A stretch of 64,000 nt of DNA, taken from positions 12,665,344 through 12,729,343 of the forward strand of contig JABAKD010000019.1 of NCBI GenBank assembly GCA_012845835.1, given 5' to 3'. Position 1 is the stretch's first letter. Each line of letters begins with the position of its first letter. The notes under the pieces were generated by a model. The model was given only the letters and a program-made list of their open reading frames with translations. It had not been told where the DNA came from and did not search any database. Positions 1-12,600 of this stretch are shown here, piece by piece. This stretch comes from Undaria pinnatifida (taxonomy: Eukaryota; Sar; Phaeophyceae; Laminariales; Alariaceae). The translations under genes were made by a program, and so were the position numbers.

Positions 1-693
1 AACCATTGTCTTGTTCTTCAAGGTTCCTCAATTTCGGAGCTCAAGACCTGCCCCAAAAACTGATTTGGAGAAGAACAAAACTGCTGCCAGATGAAAAATC
101 CCGTGTCTTAGGTACAAAACGATAATCACATGCACAAAAAAAAATGGCCTATTTCTGAACGCCGGGGCTCCTTAAAAAATGGCCTATTTTCGAGCGGTAC
201 TCATCAATGGTCACGCGTCAACAAACACTCATTGATCATCAATCATCAATGATCACTGATCCAAATCAGCGCTCATCAATCATACACTAACCATCAAGCA
301 TCGACGATCAACCATCACCCATCAATCATCTAGCTTCCCTCATCAGTCATACACTAACAGAGATGCCCAACGACGGCAGCTAACCTCATCCCTTAGCGTT
401 CACCAAGCACCCCTCATCAACGAAACGCCAGTCAACCATCACTCATTAATTTGGACTCAAAAATCAGCACTCATTTATCATCACTCATAACCCCTCACCA
501 ACCAGCTATCATCAACCACCCCTCACCAACAAACACCCACCAACTCCCCCCCCCCCCCCCCTCCCCAACCAATCAAACTGCCTGGTCGGTGAAACCCCGA
601 CGCGCTCCGTCCGGGCATCGTAAGGAACGGAGGGTCTATGGTCCTATGGACCACGGTAATGCATTATACGATGATGCCGCCCCCCCCCCACCC
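1..693. other. Intergenic/3' flank of TAF6, no gene seen
   Basis: No coding region is recognised. From about 200 to 500 the DNA is a degenerate repeat of short CATCAATCAT-like words. A copy of a dispersed element (CGGTGAAACCCCGACG type, about 575-715) lies next to the TAF6 stop codon and is bounded by homopolymer C runs. The same element recurs at 13.2, 45.6, 47.2, 48.7, 51.2 and 52.3 kb. Confidence 0.5.
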
Positions 694-3600
694 TCACACA
701 AACAACCCATGTCTGCTCGTCAACCACCCCCCCTGACGAGCGCCATCCCTCGCCAGCCCTAACACGTACCACGGGTACACCACTTCATCAAACGCATTAC
801 CCCCGCCTCCCTCCGCCCCAACGGCCGCATCCCGTCTGGAAAAGGAAACCCCCGTAGTCACCCCCCCGCTGCTCCCCGGAGCTTCCCCCGCCCGTACCGT
901 CTTGGTTGAGATAACGCCTGCTGCCGATTTAGGGGAGCGGGGAGTCTTGCCTGGGGAGTATAGTGACCTGTCTAAGCGTTGGCGCAGTCGGGATCGCCTG
1001 AGAGCATTATTGGGTGACGCTCCTCCCCGTGACATGGTGTTGTTGGTGTTGGTGTTGCTGCCAGTCGTGGAGCCGTTCGTGGGGTGTCCGGTTTTGACGA
1101 TACCATTAGCGTTGGTGTTGATGTTGGCGATGCCGTTGCTACCGCCGGTCACTGTCGCGGTTGCTGCTCGCGATGTCGACTTGACGGAAGAAGCCGCCGG
1201 TTTGTCGCGCACGCCGAAAACACCGACGGTGCTCGAGACTGTAGATAGCCCTATCGCTTGCTGGAAAATAAACGATGGAAGGGAAGGAGAGAGGGGGGAA
1301 ATAAGAGGAAAGGGGGTGGATAACGCGAACAACAATGGGGGGGGTAGAAGGTCGGATCGAAATTGCAGTGGGGGGGGGGGGGGGGGGGGGGGGCGACTTT
1401 CGGTTGCCCATTTGAGTCAGCAGCGACCACTCCGACAACAAAATGGCCGCGTTCCGGAGATAAATAACCCCCCCCCCCTTCTCCCCATTCGGCATTGGTG
1501 TTCAGGAAGGGGAAGGGAAGGGAAGCGACACACTCCGTCGTACTGTCCGCTGGGGCGACACGATGCGCCTCAGAACATCAACATCGACACTGGCCTGCCC
1601 TACAACAACCAAGCAGCATAAACACAAAGAGCAAACGCGGGTTGATCTCCCCCCCCGCCCCACTCATCCCCATATTTCAACCATGCCATAGGGACACACC
1701 GAACCTGCCCCCCCCCCCCCCCAAGCCCCCCACCCCCCTTCCCGACATTTTGCAGGAACTCCATCGCTCACCAGTAGCGCCAATCGGCACTGGTTGGCTT
1801 CGATGACACCCTCCACGTCCCGCTTAGCGACAAACGCCGCGCAGGATTGGGAAATCCTACTGGTGAGGCTATCCACCCGAGATCCGAGGGTTTGCTCAAC
1901 CGGGAGTGGGCCGAGACAAGCCAGCCCTAGATTTCATCAACGTGTACGGAACCGTTCGGATTGAGCGGGGAGGGGGGAGGTGGGGGGGTCAGGGACTGTA
2001 GGACCTGTTTCGTTGGGAGTTAGGAGGAAGCGTTTTGTTGCGGCGCTGGGATGGCCTTGGCATAACATGCGGAGATATCCTCCTGCAGGAACTCATCAAA
2101 ACACCAACCAAACCGCTCGAGATCTATAGCCGACATCTATCTCCGCAAATAGCAGTGTCAGAAAAAAAAATGCGAAAAAAACAAAATTCCCCCCCCCCCC
2201 CCCCCCGGGCCATGCATGAATATGGAGCACCCCCCCCCCCCCCCCCCCCTCCCTAACCCGGCGCACTGGCATAAACCAAACACAACAGCACCCATATCAC
2301 CCCTCCCTCCCCCCACCCACCTATGCAACCATTGACAGATACGGTTTTAGGCAGAGGACGCATAGGTGCATCAACCTTTCAACCGTTTTGTTTTTTCTGA
2401 CGCCCCACCCTCGAGGAGCGCTGAACTATTAATCTATTAATGCATTCTTCTTCATCTATTAATAATAGTAGACGCGCGTTAGATAGAGGCGCTGCACCAC
2501 TTTTTTTTCCGAGGTTTCCTCGATTTTCGGAGCTCAAGACCTCTCGCAAAAAAGGTAATAAAACTGCTGCGGGATGAAAAACTCCCAATGGCCTAGGTAT
2601 ATACAACGGGGAGAGTCATGCAAAAAAAAAAATGGCCTACTTTTTTTTTTTTCCCGACGATTTGGGGTTAAGGAGCCGCGTCATTCAGAAGACCATTCCA
2701 GACAAAAAGTGCGAACTCTATCGTAGCACGCGTCATTAGTATACCCCTCATAGGCAAACACATACTTCGAAGTACTTACCTTGTAGGGAGGAAAAAAAAA
2801 CTGTTACACCATGAACACAACCCCATGGTCTTAGGTATAGGTGTACGACGAAACATTTTTATCTAACAAATTGAAGAAAAAAAATGAAAAAAATGGAACT
2901 GTAGGAACGATTTTATTACGTTAAGGTAAGCCCTTCCATTCAGATTCGACCCCTCTCCCAAAAACCGATTTTGGGAAGAAAAACAAAAGCTTTGTATTGA
3001 AGATAGCTACGTTGCTACGCTACGTAACAACAGCAGAGTCAATTGCTTTTTTTTTTTTTTTTTTTTTATCCTCCGGCGGATGGGGAAAAATAAAGCTTTA
3101 GCTCACCACACTTCCGCGTATTTTCATACGCGTCGTGTGTCGATTTAACTCAGTTGCTTTCGCAGCCCAACGCTAGCTGGCGCACCCTTCGAGTCCCATT
3201 GTAGGTATAGCGTAAGCTGTCCCTATCATTGGATCAATTGCTATACACAGCCGTAGTAACGGTAGCATATCAGTGCGCTGTATCGGGACATAGTAATCCG
3301 ATTGAAATACTTCGTATCATAGAGCACAGCAGCATCTAGCGATCATGTACGAGTACCAGTAATGTCGGATCCATTGGCTAAGATACAGGTGAGATCAGTT
3401 TGTAGTAATTCGTAACGGTTTTATTATAGAAGTTTTTTTTTTTTTTCTTCCTTTATCCTCCGGCGGATGGGGAAAAACAAAGCTTTAGCTCACCACACTT
3501 TCACGTATTTTCATACGCGTCGTGTGTCGATTTAACTCAGTTGCTTTCGCAGCCCAACGCTAGCTGGCGCACCCTTCGGGTCCCATTGTAGGTATAGCGT

Positions 3601-6600
3601 AAGCTGTCCCTATCAGTGGTCTTCGTTACAAACCCCGGCAGCGCAAGCTATAGTTGTATACGGATGCGTGTGTATGTCGACCCGGCCTGTCGAAGGACCC
3701 CAGTAAACAGGTTCTACGGCATCTACCCAGTATGCCCGAGTTTTTACGTATTGTTTCTTGGGGTGCCGGGTACCGAGCATACAGGGTACAGGGTCTCCTG
3801 TGTCTTTTGTTTTGTTATTTTCTTTCGAGTCGAGCGATCGATGATCGTGTGCACCGCGCACACTCTCTCACTTCTTCTTCCTTCTCCCTCGTCTCCTCTT
3901 CGAGACCGCCAATCATCAAAAAAACAACTGGGACCATCTCGTCTATCAGCTCCGAGGAGCTTGCAGCTCATGCTGTACCAGTCGATTAACATCGATTGAG
4001 GAGTGCTTTACTCTGTCACCTGTAACACGCATCGTCATATCTGTAATACTTTGTCACACGATGAACAACCCCATTGGCTAGGTATACAACGAAAACCGTT
4101 CAATAAAAAATAATATAAAAAAGGGATTGTTAGTTACTTTCTCGGACGATTTTAGGTTATAACCCCTTTACAACTGGAAACCCGTGTTTGGGGACAAAAT
4201 TACTTGGATTTAGCATAGGGAGGGGTTCGGGGGCTCTAAAAGGGTTTACAACTGGAAACCCGTGTTTGGGGACAAAATTACTTGGATTTAGAATAGGGAG
4301 GGGTTCGGGGGCTCTAAAAGGGTTTGCAACTGGAAACCCGTGTTTGGGGAAAAAATTACTTGGAATTAGGATAGGGAGGGGTTCGGGGCTCTAAAAGGGT
4401 TTCCAACTGGAAACCCGTTTTGGGGACAAAACTACTTGATTTAGCATAAGGAGGGGTTCGGGGGCTCTAAAAGGGTAAAGAACCTCTGCCATTCAGCAAT
4501 CGGTTCAGCGCCCAAAGTGCTAAAGCTCTCTACCGCAGCACGCGTTCAACAACGCATCATACACCTAATACTGTACCTCTGATAGATCCGTAGAGGGTGG
4601 TGAGCGGGGTCTTCGATCTCGTGATCTGCGTGCAAAACATGTTGCTAGCTCGAGCTTGAAGAGTCGGGTAGGTGGTCCCATGCCTAAGCGCGCATGGCAA
4701 ATGAGGGGGTGGGGAGGGGGGGGGGGGGGTGGCGTGGGTTCAGGCCCAGAGGGGGTGTGGTTGGGGTTGGGGCTTGGGGTTGAAGTTGGGGGTTGGGGTT
4801 GGGGGTTGGGGACCAGCGTGATCGCGAATACAAGTGCCGTGTAGGAAAATGCGTCATCTAGCATTAAGCATGCCGTCGAACTTGTGCAACAGCAGTATGT
4901 GCACGATCAGCCTGGTACACCAAAACCCCTTTTGGGGGGGGGAGTTCAGCGGGGAAAAACGAGGAAAAAGAAAAAAAAAGGCGATTACAGCAGGGAGCCC
5001 TCACACGAACCAGAAGCAGCCCGAGCTGGCGGGGTAGGAAGGCCGTGCCACTGGCAATGAAAGGAGCTGTGTCACACGCGCGCGCGGCACCCTGATACCT
5101 GTGCTGTTGGACCCTCCTTGTAGTCGCTGGATAACGTCGCACTCGACGTTTTTATGGTCGATTTATATTGGTCCCAAAGGGATAACACCACATACACACA
5201 CCACTCTGTCCGAAAATAAAAAGCAGCATTGTATTTGAATACTAATGTACAAAGGCTGCTTATTTCTCGGGAAAGAGAAGTGAGTCAACATATATAAAAA
5301 TATATTAAATCATCACTTGTATTCTCCAGCTCAACTCGTAAGAGGTTTCACCCTCAACGACCTTCTGGACAAGCCGTGGTCACAGGTGTGTTCCCTTCTC
5401 CCCCCCCGGTACCTTCCTTCGTTCTTATCGCTTGTAGGGTTCAGCATTCCCACCTTTCAGCTTTTTTATGCTCGTCGATTTGATCGAATTTTCGCCAACT
5501 TACGCTCTTGCGCTTTCCGCTCGTCGTTTTTTACACTAGAAAAAGTCCCCACGAGCACGAGCACGCACTCGGTGAGACTTGAACCCATGACCTTGACATC
5601 AGTACGGACAATATTCGCCTACAACTCCATCGGGGACGCAATGTATTAAATACGGTACTCACTTATCGCATATCGCGCGAAGCAGGCCCGCCGCGTAATC
5701 CCGAACCTTCCAGTGAGTCCACTTAGAGGGGACAGCGGAATTCATCCCCGCCCCCCGCATCGAAGATGCCGTCCACGATCTGCCCTCCCCCCTGTCCTTA
5801 GCTCCGCCCCGCCTCGCGAAGTCTCGGTACAAGAGACAGCTCATCACCGGCGGTAGCAGCCGATCTAGCTGCATTGCACAAGTTTACGATCAAATATCGG
5901 GCTTTTCGTAAAGAGAACGGCATGTCTACAAGTTTGAAAACGTGATCCAGCCCCTGGTGGGCAGTGCTCATAGCAAGCATTTCGTGTAGAAAATTACGAC
6001 ACAATTGTAGGGGTTTGTTATAAATTGACAAAATGGCGTTTATACTAGTATCAAAAGCGTGACCTAGCCCCCCTGGTAGGCCGTGCAGAGAGCAACTATA
6101 GTGTCGGAGGACGAGCGCACGTTGCAGCATAGACGGCAGACCACACGAGCAAAAGGCGCGACCATAGCTGCCTCTGACTGCCTCCCATTACTCGCTTACC
6201 TCTCCACTCAAACCAGACAAGATAAGCAAAAAACTATCACCCAATAGTACAGGAAACGGGCGCCCAAATGCTGGTGGTGCTTCTATTAGGAGTAGGAAGT
6301 GCGTACGGTGCTCCGTGTCAAAAACGACCGCTTGTCAACGGCCAAATGACTAACGAAGGCAAGCAACACAATGAGGACGCCCCCCCGCCTCCCCCCACCC
6401 CTCCCACCCTCTCTCCCTCCCTCCCTTCCTCCGTCCCTCTCCCTCCTTTCCTCCTTCCCATTCCCTCCTTCTCTCCCTCCTTCTCTCCCTCCCATCCCAT
6501 CCCCTCCCTCCCCCTCCCCCTCTCCCTATCCCCCATTCCCTCCTCTTCCTCCCTCTTCTTCCCTCCCCCCACCCCGCCATCCCCTCCCTCTCTCACGTAA

Positions 6601-9600
6601 ATCTCGAGGAAAGCGAAGTGCGAGTTGTTGAGCAGGCAGTTGAGCATTTGCAGCAAGGTCGCGAGCTGGTCCGGGTCCTTCTGCCGCTTAAGATACTCCG
6701 TCACCTAAAACATGAAAAAAAACGAAAAAAATGATAAAATACACAACCACGAAACACTAACGGAAGAGCCACATAAACACACACAAAACACACGTTCGGG
6801 CGTGCTTTTTCTCTGGTCACACATTTCGTGTGGCAGTACATATAGTGTCGCCGTACATTCTTTCTCTTGCCGTACATTTTGGTTCTGGCCGATGCCATGT
6901 TCTAGCCGCAAATTTTCGTCAGGCCTTTCCATGCTTACTGCGATCGTACCGTATTCTGGCCGTATTTTTCGCCTTTTAGTTTGGCAGTACCTTCTTCTGA
7001 TCGTGTACTTCGTTATGAAATAAGCGTCAACACAAGCCGACCGATATCAAATCAACCCTCTGAAGGGCAGTTTTCCGGAACACCTGCACCAAAAAAAAAC
7101 ACACCACATCTTGGTATAGTGGGCAAGTCTAGCCGGCTACATGGCCGCTGTCTGGCCAACAAGCCCTCGTCTGGCTTCCATTATAGTCCTGACGATACGC
7201 TCGTTAGCCTGACCGTGCCATTTAACCGGCCGCAACTGCACCAAACCGCACCTTTCAGGCACGCCGTATGCGTTGTCTAGCCCGTGCTTTCGACTGTCCC
7301 AAGTTCCGTCGGGCGGAGGTTCCTATTGTCGGTCGCAACAAGCATCGCCTTTAAGGTAAAGACTTATCCCACCGAGGGGGTGCACCAAATTCCAAGAAAT
7401 TTCTGAGAGTTCCTTAACACGGGGAGGAGCTCAGTATCATCAACATCATCCATCATCACCCGAAGCATCACTTCGAAGGCGTTTTTTTTTTGGCAACCGC
7501 GCAACGGTAGAGGTGCACCACTTTTTTTTCTGAGTTTTTTTTTCATCATTTTGGGAGCTTAAGACCTCTCCCAAACAACTGATTTGGGAGAAAAAAAAAA
7601 AAAAAACTGCTACCCCGTACGAACGTACCGGATGAAAAATCCCATGGCCTAGATACACAAAGAGAATCATGCAAAACAAATTGCCTACTTCGTATTATTT
7701 ATTTTTTTTCCGACGATTTTGGGTTGAGGAGCCCTGTCATTCAGAAATAATTTTCGCCAAAAAAAGGTACACCTCTATCGTAGCCCGCGTCACCAACACT
7801 TCTACGCGCTATCAATAGTCCTAAAACAAGGTAGTTAACTCACTTGAGGAGCTCAATCACCCCGGCCAGCAAACGCCGGGCCCAAAAAGTGCAAATCCTA
7901 CCGTGGGTCGACTCTCAACTATACGACCTTTTCGTGTGCTGGTCAGTGTTACTTGCCCGGTTACTCGCGCGGTGGGTACTTGTTTCTCAAAACTTTATCT
8001 TTAGTTTAATCCGTTGTTTTATCGTATCTGGTATCGGTCACATCATAGGAACGTCTGTCGATCTGTTCCTTTTTTCGCTTGAGACACACCACCAGGATTT
8101 CAAAGCCAAACGCATCCCGAAAGGGGGAACCTCGTTTCCAAAAAATAAAACCACACCTTAGCTGCGAGATCAAGGATTTCGTCGAAACTCATATTCGCAA
8201 GCTGCGTTTGAAACCGCGGTCGCGCGGTTCGGGGTGTATATATCCTCATGAACGATGTACCGGTAGGTCGGCGACCCCCCTGGGTGCTAGTCCTCGCCTA
8301 GCCGTACCTTTTTGTCTCTAGCTGTGCCTTTTTTTGTCTATCCGTACCTTTGTTTGGATGAAGGTGCACAGGTGGGGAAGGAGCTGCTGCAATCCTGGGT
8401 CGGTCCTCAGGCTGGCCAGGGCACGGCCCCGCTTCGCCTCGTCCCGCGATAAAACCGCCTCACAACACCTGGAAAGCCAGATAAAAGAGCAGAGAGTAAT
8501 GAGGAGCTTTTCTACCGGATGCTTACCCAAAAAATAACTAGTCGGCGCGACTAATAGTCAGCCCACTCACAGCCCTAGAGCAGCAGTACCTTGCTATCGA
8601 CGGAAACAAAACATTATTAAATACTTCGAAATATGCGTACGGTAGTGATGCCTCCACAATGCCGGTATGTACCACCGGCACTTGGCGGCACTATAGAGGG
8701 CAACCGGCCTTACTGCTCACATTGCCACTATAGGTTGTTGCCGTCTATGCCAAGGGATTTCACCGGCATTCTAGCGGGCATCCGGCATTACTCCGGACAC
8801 TGCCACTGTGGCCCATCTGTGCCGAGCGATTTTATCGGCACTATAGAGGGCAACCGGCACCACTCCGCACACTGCCACTGTAGGTTATTTCCATCCGTGC
8901 CAAGCAGTTTCACCGGCACTATAGAGAGCAACCGGCACTACTCCGCACACTGCTACTGTAGGCTAGTCTCATCTGTGCCAAGCGATTTTACCGGCACTAT
9001 AGAGGGCAACCGGCACTACTCCGCACACCGCCACTGTGGGTCATTTCCATCCGTGCCAAGCGGTTTCACCGGTACTATAGCGGCAACCGGCACTACTGCT
9101 CACACTGCCACTGTAGGCTATTCTCATCCGTGCCAGACGATTTTACCGGCACTGTAGAGGGCAACCGGCACTGTAGAGGGCAACCGGCACTACTCGGCAC
9201 ACTGCCACTGTAGGCTAGTCCCATCTGTGCCAAGCGATTTTACCGGCACTATAAAGCAATCGGCACTACTCCGCGCAGTGCCACTGTAGGTTATTCCCAT
9301 CCGTGCCAAGCGGTTTCGCCGGCACTAAAGCGGCAACCGGCACTACTCAACCGGCACTGCAGGTTATTCCCATCTGTACCAAGCGGTTTTACCGGCACTA
9401 TGGCGGCAACAGGCACTACTCAACCTGCACTATAGAAGGACCACTACCGCAATAGGATAGTATTAATAGAGGTTTGGTTCAGGCGTTTTGAAGCACGAAT
9501 CTAGTGCTCACCGACGGAGGTAAGTGGTAAGCTCCTCGCTTAGCCTCGCTCGCACCGCGGAACCTCGGTCTGCCGTCCCCGCTTCCCCCGGCTCCTTCGA

Positions 9601-12600
9601 TCTGCCCCGCTTGCCTCCCTTGCCCTTACCTGTGTCAAACAAAAAATGCATAAGGCGTAAATATTGTAATGCACGCAACACATTCAGCGCATACAACAAA
9701 TACAACGCATGCAACCACCGTCTGCCATCCTTCCTTCCCCCTGTTGCTTCCATCTACCCCGCGTGCCTCCTTTGCCTCTACTTGCGCCATACAACGCACA
9801 CAATACATACAACGCACACAATACACACGACGCATAGAGCGCAAGGTCCTAGGAACACAAGAACAATGCCAGGTACATCGGTTCCACCTTGCGAACACCG
9901 TAGGACATCGCGCAGGGCGATGGACACCCGCGCTTCCTCCGAATGTCAAAAGCATACAAGCGGCCGCGCAGCAGCCACAGCAGTACACAGTACAGCGGCA
10001 GCGGTACAACAGCAGCCGCGCTTTCAGCTCTTGACCATTGTATGAAACTTGAAACAGCAACGAGGGTTTCGAGTATGAGCGTGGGCGGCGCTCAGCAGGA
10101 GATCCAATCGAGACCGCATTTTCACGCGCAATGCAAGAGTCCAAATACACGTCGTCAAACCTCACACATGCCTGATAGCTCATAGGAACGCCCACCTTGG
10201 TCCTTTTCACGCTGCCACACATCCGGGGGTTTCAAGCCATCCACATCACGAAGAGGAACTGTGCATCCCATATCATACCTACCACTCCGCGTATCTACCC
10301 CTTCGGGATACAGGAGGTGGCCCTATATAGTGCGGGTCCTATAGTGCGGGTGTCCGATATTGTGCGGATGAAATCGTTTGGCACAATTTAGACCCCTCTA
10401 TAGTGGCCGGTTTTTATATAGTGCGGGTGCCCGGTATAGTGCGGGTAAATTTTCGTGACACATGCCCGCACTATATAGGGCCACCTACTGTACAATGTAA
10501 CAGTAGCAACGTTTTGCGTAAAACACAAGGCTAGGTGATATGGGATGTCATACCGTATAGGGGGCGATTGGCGGGTAATGGACACCAGGCTCTGATAGTA
10601 GTCGAGCCCCGCCGAGTGCATACTCGTATAAATTCGTTGGGACTTTTTCTTGTGGACAAATTGACTTGCGGAAAGCGCGAGAGCGTGAGTTAGCAACATT
10701 CGATGAACAATCGACGAGCAGTGGGATTGCTGAACCCTATGCGCGATAAAAATTGAAGGCAAGAACCGGGGAGGAGAAGGGATGATACCTGTGACCACGG
10801 CTTGTCCAGAAGCTGGAAAGTCAAAGTGTGCAAAAAAAAAAAAAAAAAAAAAAAAAAGTTACTACTTCGGGCGATATGGGTCGTAGGTACACTTTCTACC
10901 GTTACGTAGACATATCTTCTCGTGAAGATTTGTATGAACGCTAGCCGTTCCGGAGGTGTTGGATATCGCGTCTTGTTGTACTAAAAGCGGTCGTGGAGTC
11001 TCCGTAGATTCTGGTGACAAGAGAGACGGGCACTTCCGTTTTTCCGCCAACAAGTGACAACTGTCGACTCTCGTCCTGCCTGTAGAAGCACCTCTCGTTT
11101 GCCTCAAGGAGCTTCTATCGCTTTGCCCTCGCTTGGTTCGCCGTCGAACCTTGCGCTAACCTGGTGTGTAGATAAGAAGAGAAGCTGTCGCAAGTCGTGA
11201 GTCGAACCTGGATTATCCCAACCTACAGGTATCTTGACATATACCACTAAAAATATACCTGGTATGTTTGAAATTACCTCTGGCAGCGGAGGAGGGAATG
11301 GGGTTCTGGGGGAGCAGGGGCTGCTGCCCGTCCACGGCAAGCCAGTGCATGTCGAAACCCGGCTCTATCGGGCACACCGGCAGAGACGCGTTGGCAACCT
11401 GAGCAGGCAAGCAGCATGAAAAGAAAAGAAAAGAAAAACAGCCAGAGGCACCGCGAGCGGGCAAAGACAAAACCTTAAGACTGAGGCGGCCATCCTTGCC
11501 AAGAGCATAATTACAAACCACAGGCAGCAGTAGCACTAGCAACAGCACAGAAGCAGCAGCAGTAGCAGCAGCACCAACCGCACCACCACCCACCACCACG
11601 ATTCCCGCCACCACTACGATCACCTTCACTATTAGAAGCACTGGCAGAAGCACACTAACAGTCAGCAGTGGTAGAACAAAAGAGTCAGCGGCTGGTTCCC
11701 CACATGAAGGCGTGGTGATCGCCCAAAGAAGAGGTGGTGCCAAGCACCCCCCCACCCCCCCACCCGTCTCCTCCCCTTCCCCTCTCCCTCCTCCCCTTCC
11801 CTCACCCTTCTCCGCCCCTCTCCCCCCCCTCCCTTCGCCGCCCCCCCGTTAACTCCATTCTCCTCCTTCAGCTCACCTTTCTAAGGTCCACCTTGCTGTC
11901 GGCGCCGAGCACAGTTCTAGCCGCTTCGCTCGAGCCGTCGTCTCTCAATGTCGCCATCCCCCCCGAAAAAACGAGAGAGCTCTATCATCGAAGCCCAAAA
12001 TCCCCCGAAAAGAAAAAGCGGCCAGCAGTGGAAAAACAAAAGACGGAAAGGGAAGAGCGACGAGTCAGCAACGCCACCACGCCCCCCGAAAAACGAAAGC
12101 GTCTTGTTGTCGAAACCTAGTCCACCCCCCCCAAAAAAATGGGAAAAAAAGGGAAAAAAAAGAGACGAGGCCGAAAGGTGGATTAATTAGTACAAGTAAA
12201 ACTTATGGTCGCGCCTGCCTCCTCTACCCAAAAAAATACATACAGCTTAGTACTCGAAAAAAACGAAACCACTACTAATATAGTTTATCGTTGTTTTAAC
12301 AGTTTGGTTTTGCTCCGTTGTGTTCCGCCCCTAACCGCAAAAAAGAAAAGCAACAGAATAGCTCAGAAAAAAACAACGCGAAAGGAAGCCATACGAAACC
12401 AAAAAAACTGAAACTGAAAGAAACGAAACGACGCGGAAACCAAACCAAACCAAACCAAACCAAATCAACTCAACCTAGTAAGGCCAGAAAAGGGCTAGAC
12501 AAGCCCCTAAGCGCCAGTCTCCTATTGCATCCAAGGTACCACCCTGGAAGCAAAAGCAAGTACGGTTGACACATCAATACGAATACCCAACTGTTCTCAC

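Noticed and set aside
6268-6600. Plus-strand Pro/Ser-rich open frame of 110 residues
   Set aside because: It is a CCCTCCCT-type simple tract in a TAF6 intron that, read on the minus strand, directly follows the donor of exon 6597-6704.
8633-9157. A 174-residue open frame with a 32-residue periodic repeat
   Set aside because: The periodicity is that of the 96-base satellite; later units break the frame and the strand is opposite to TAF6.
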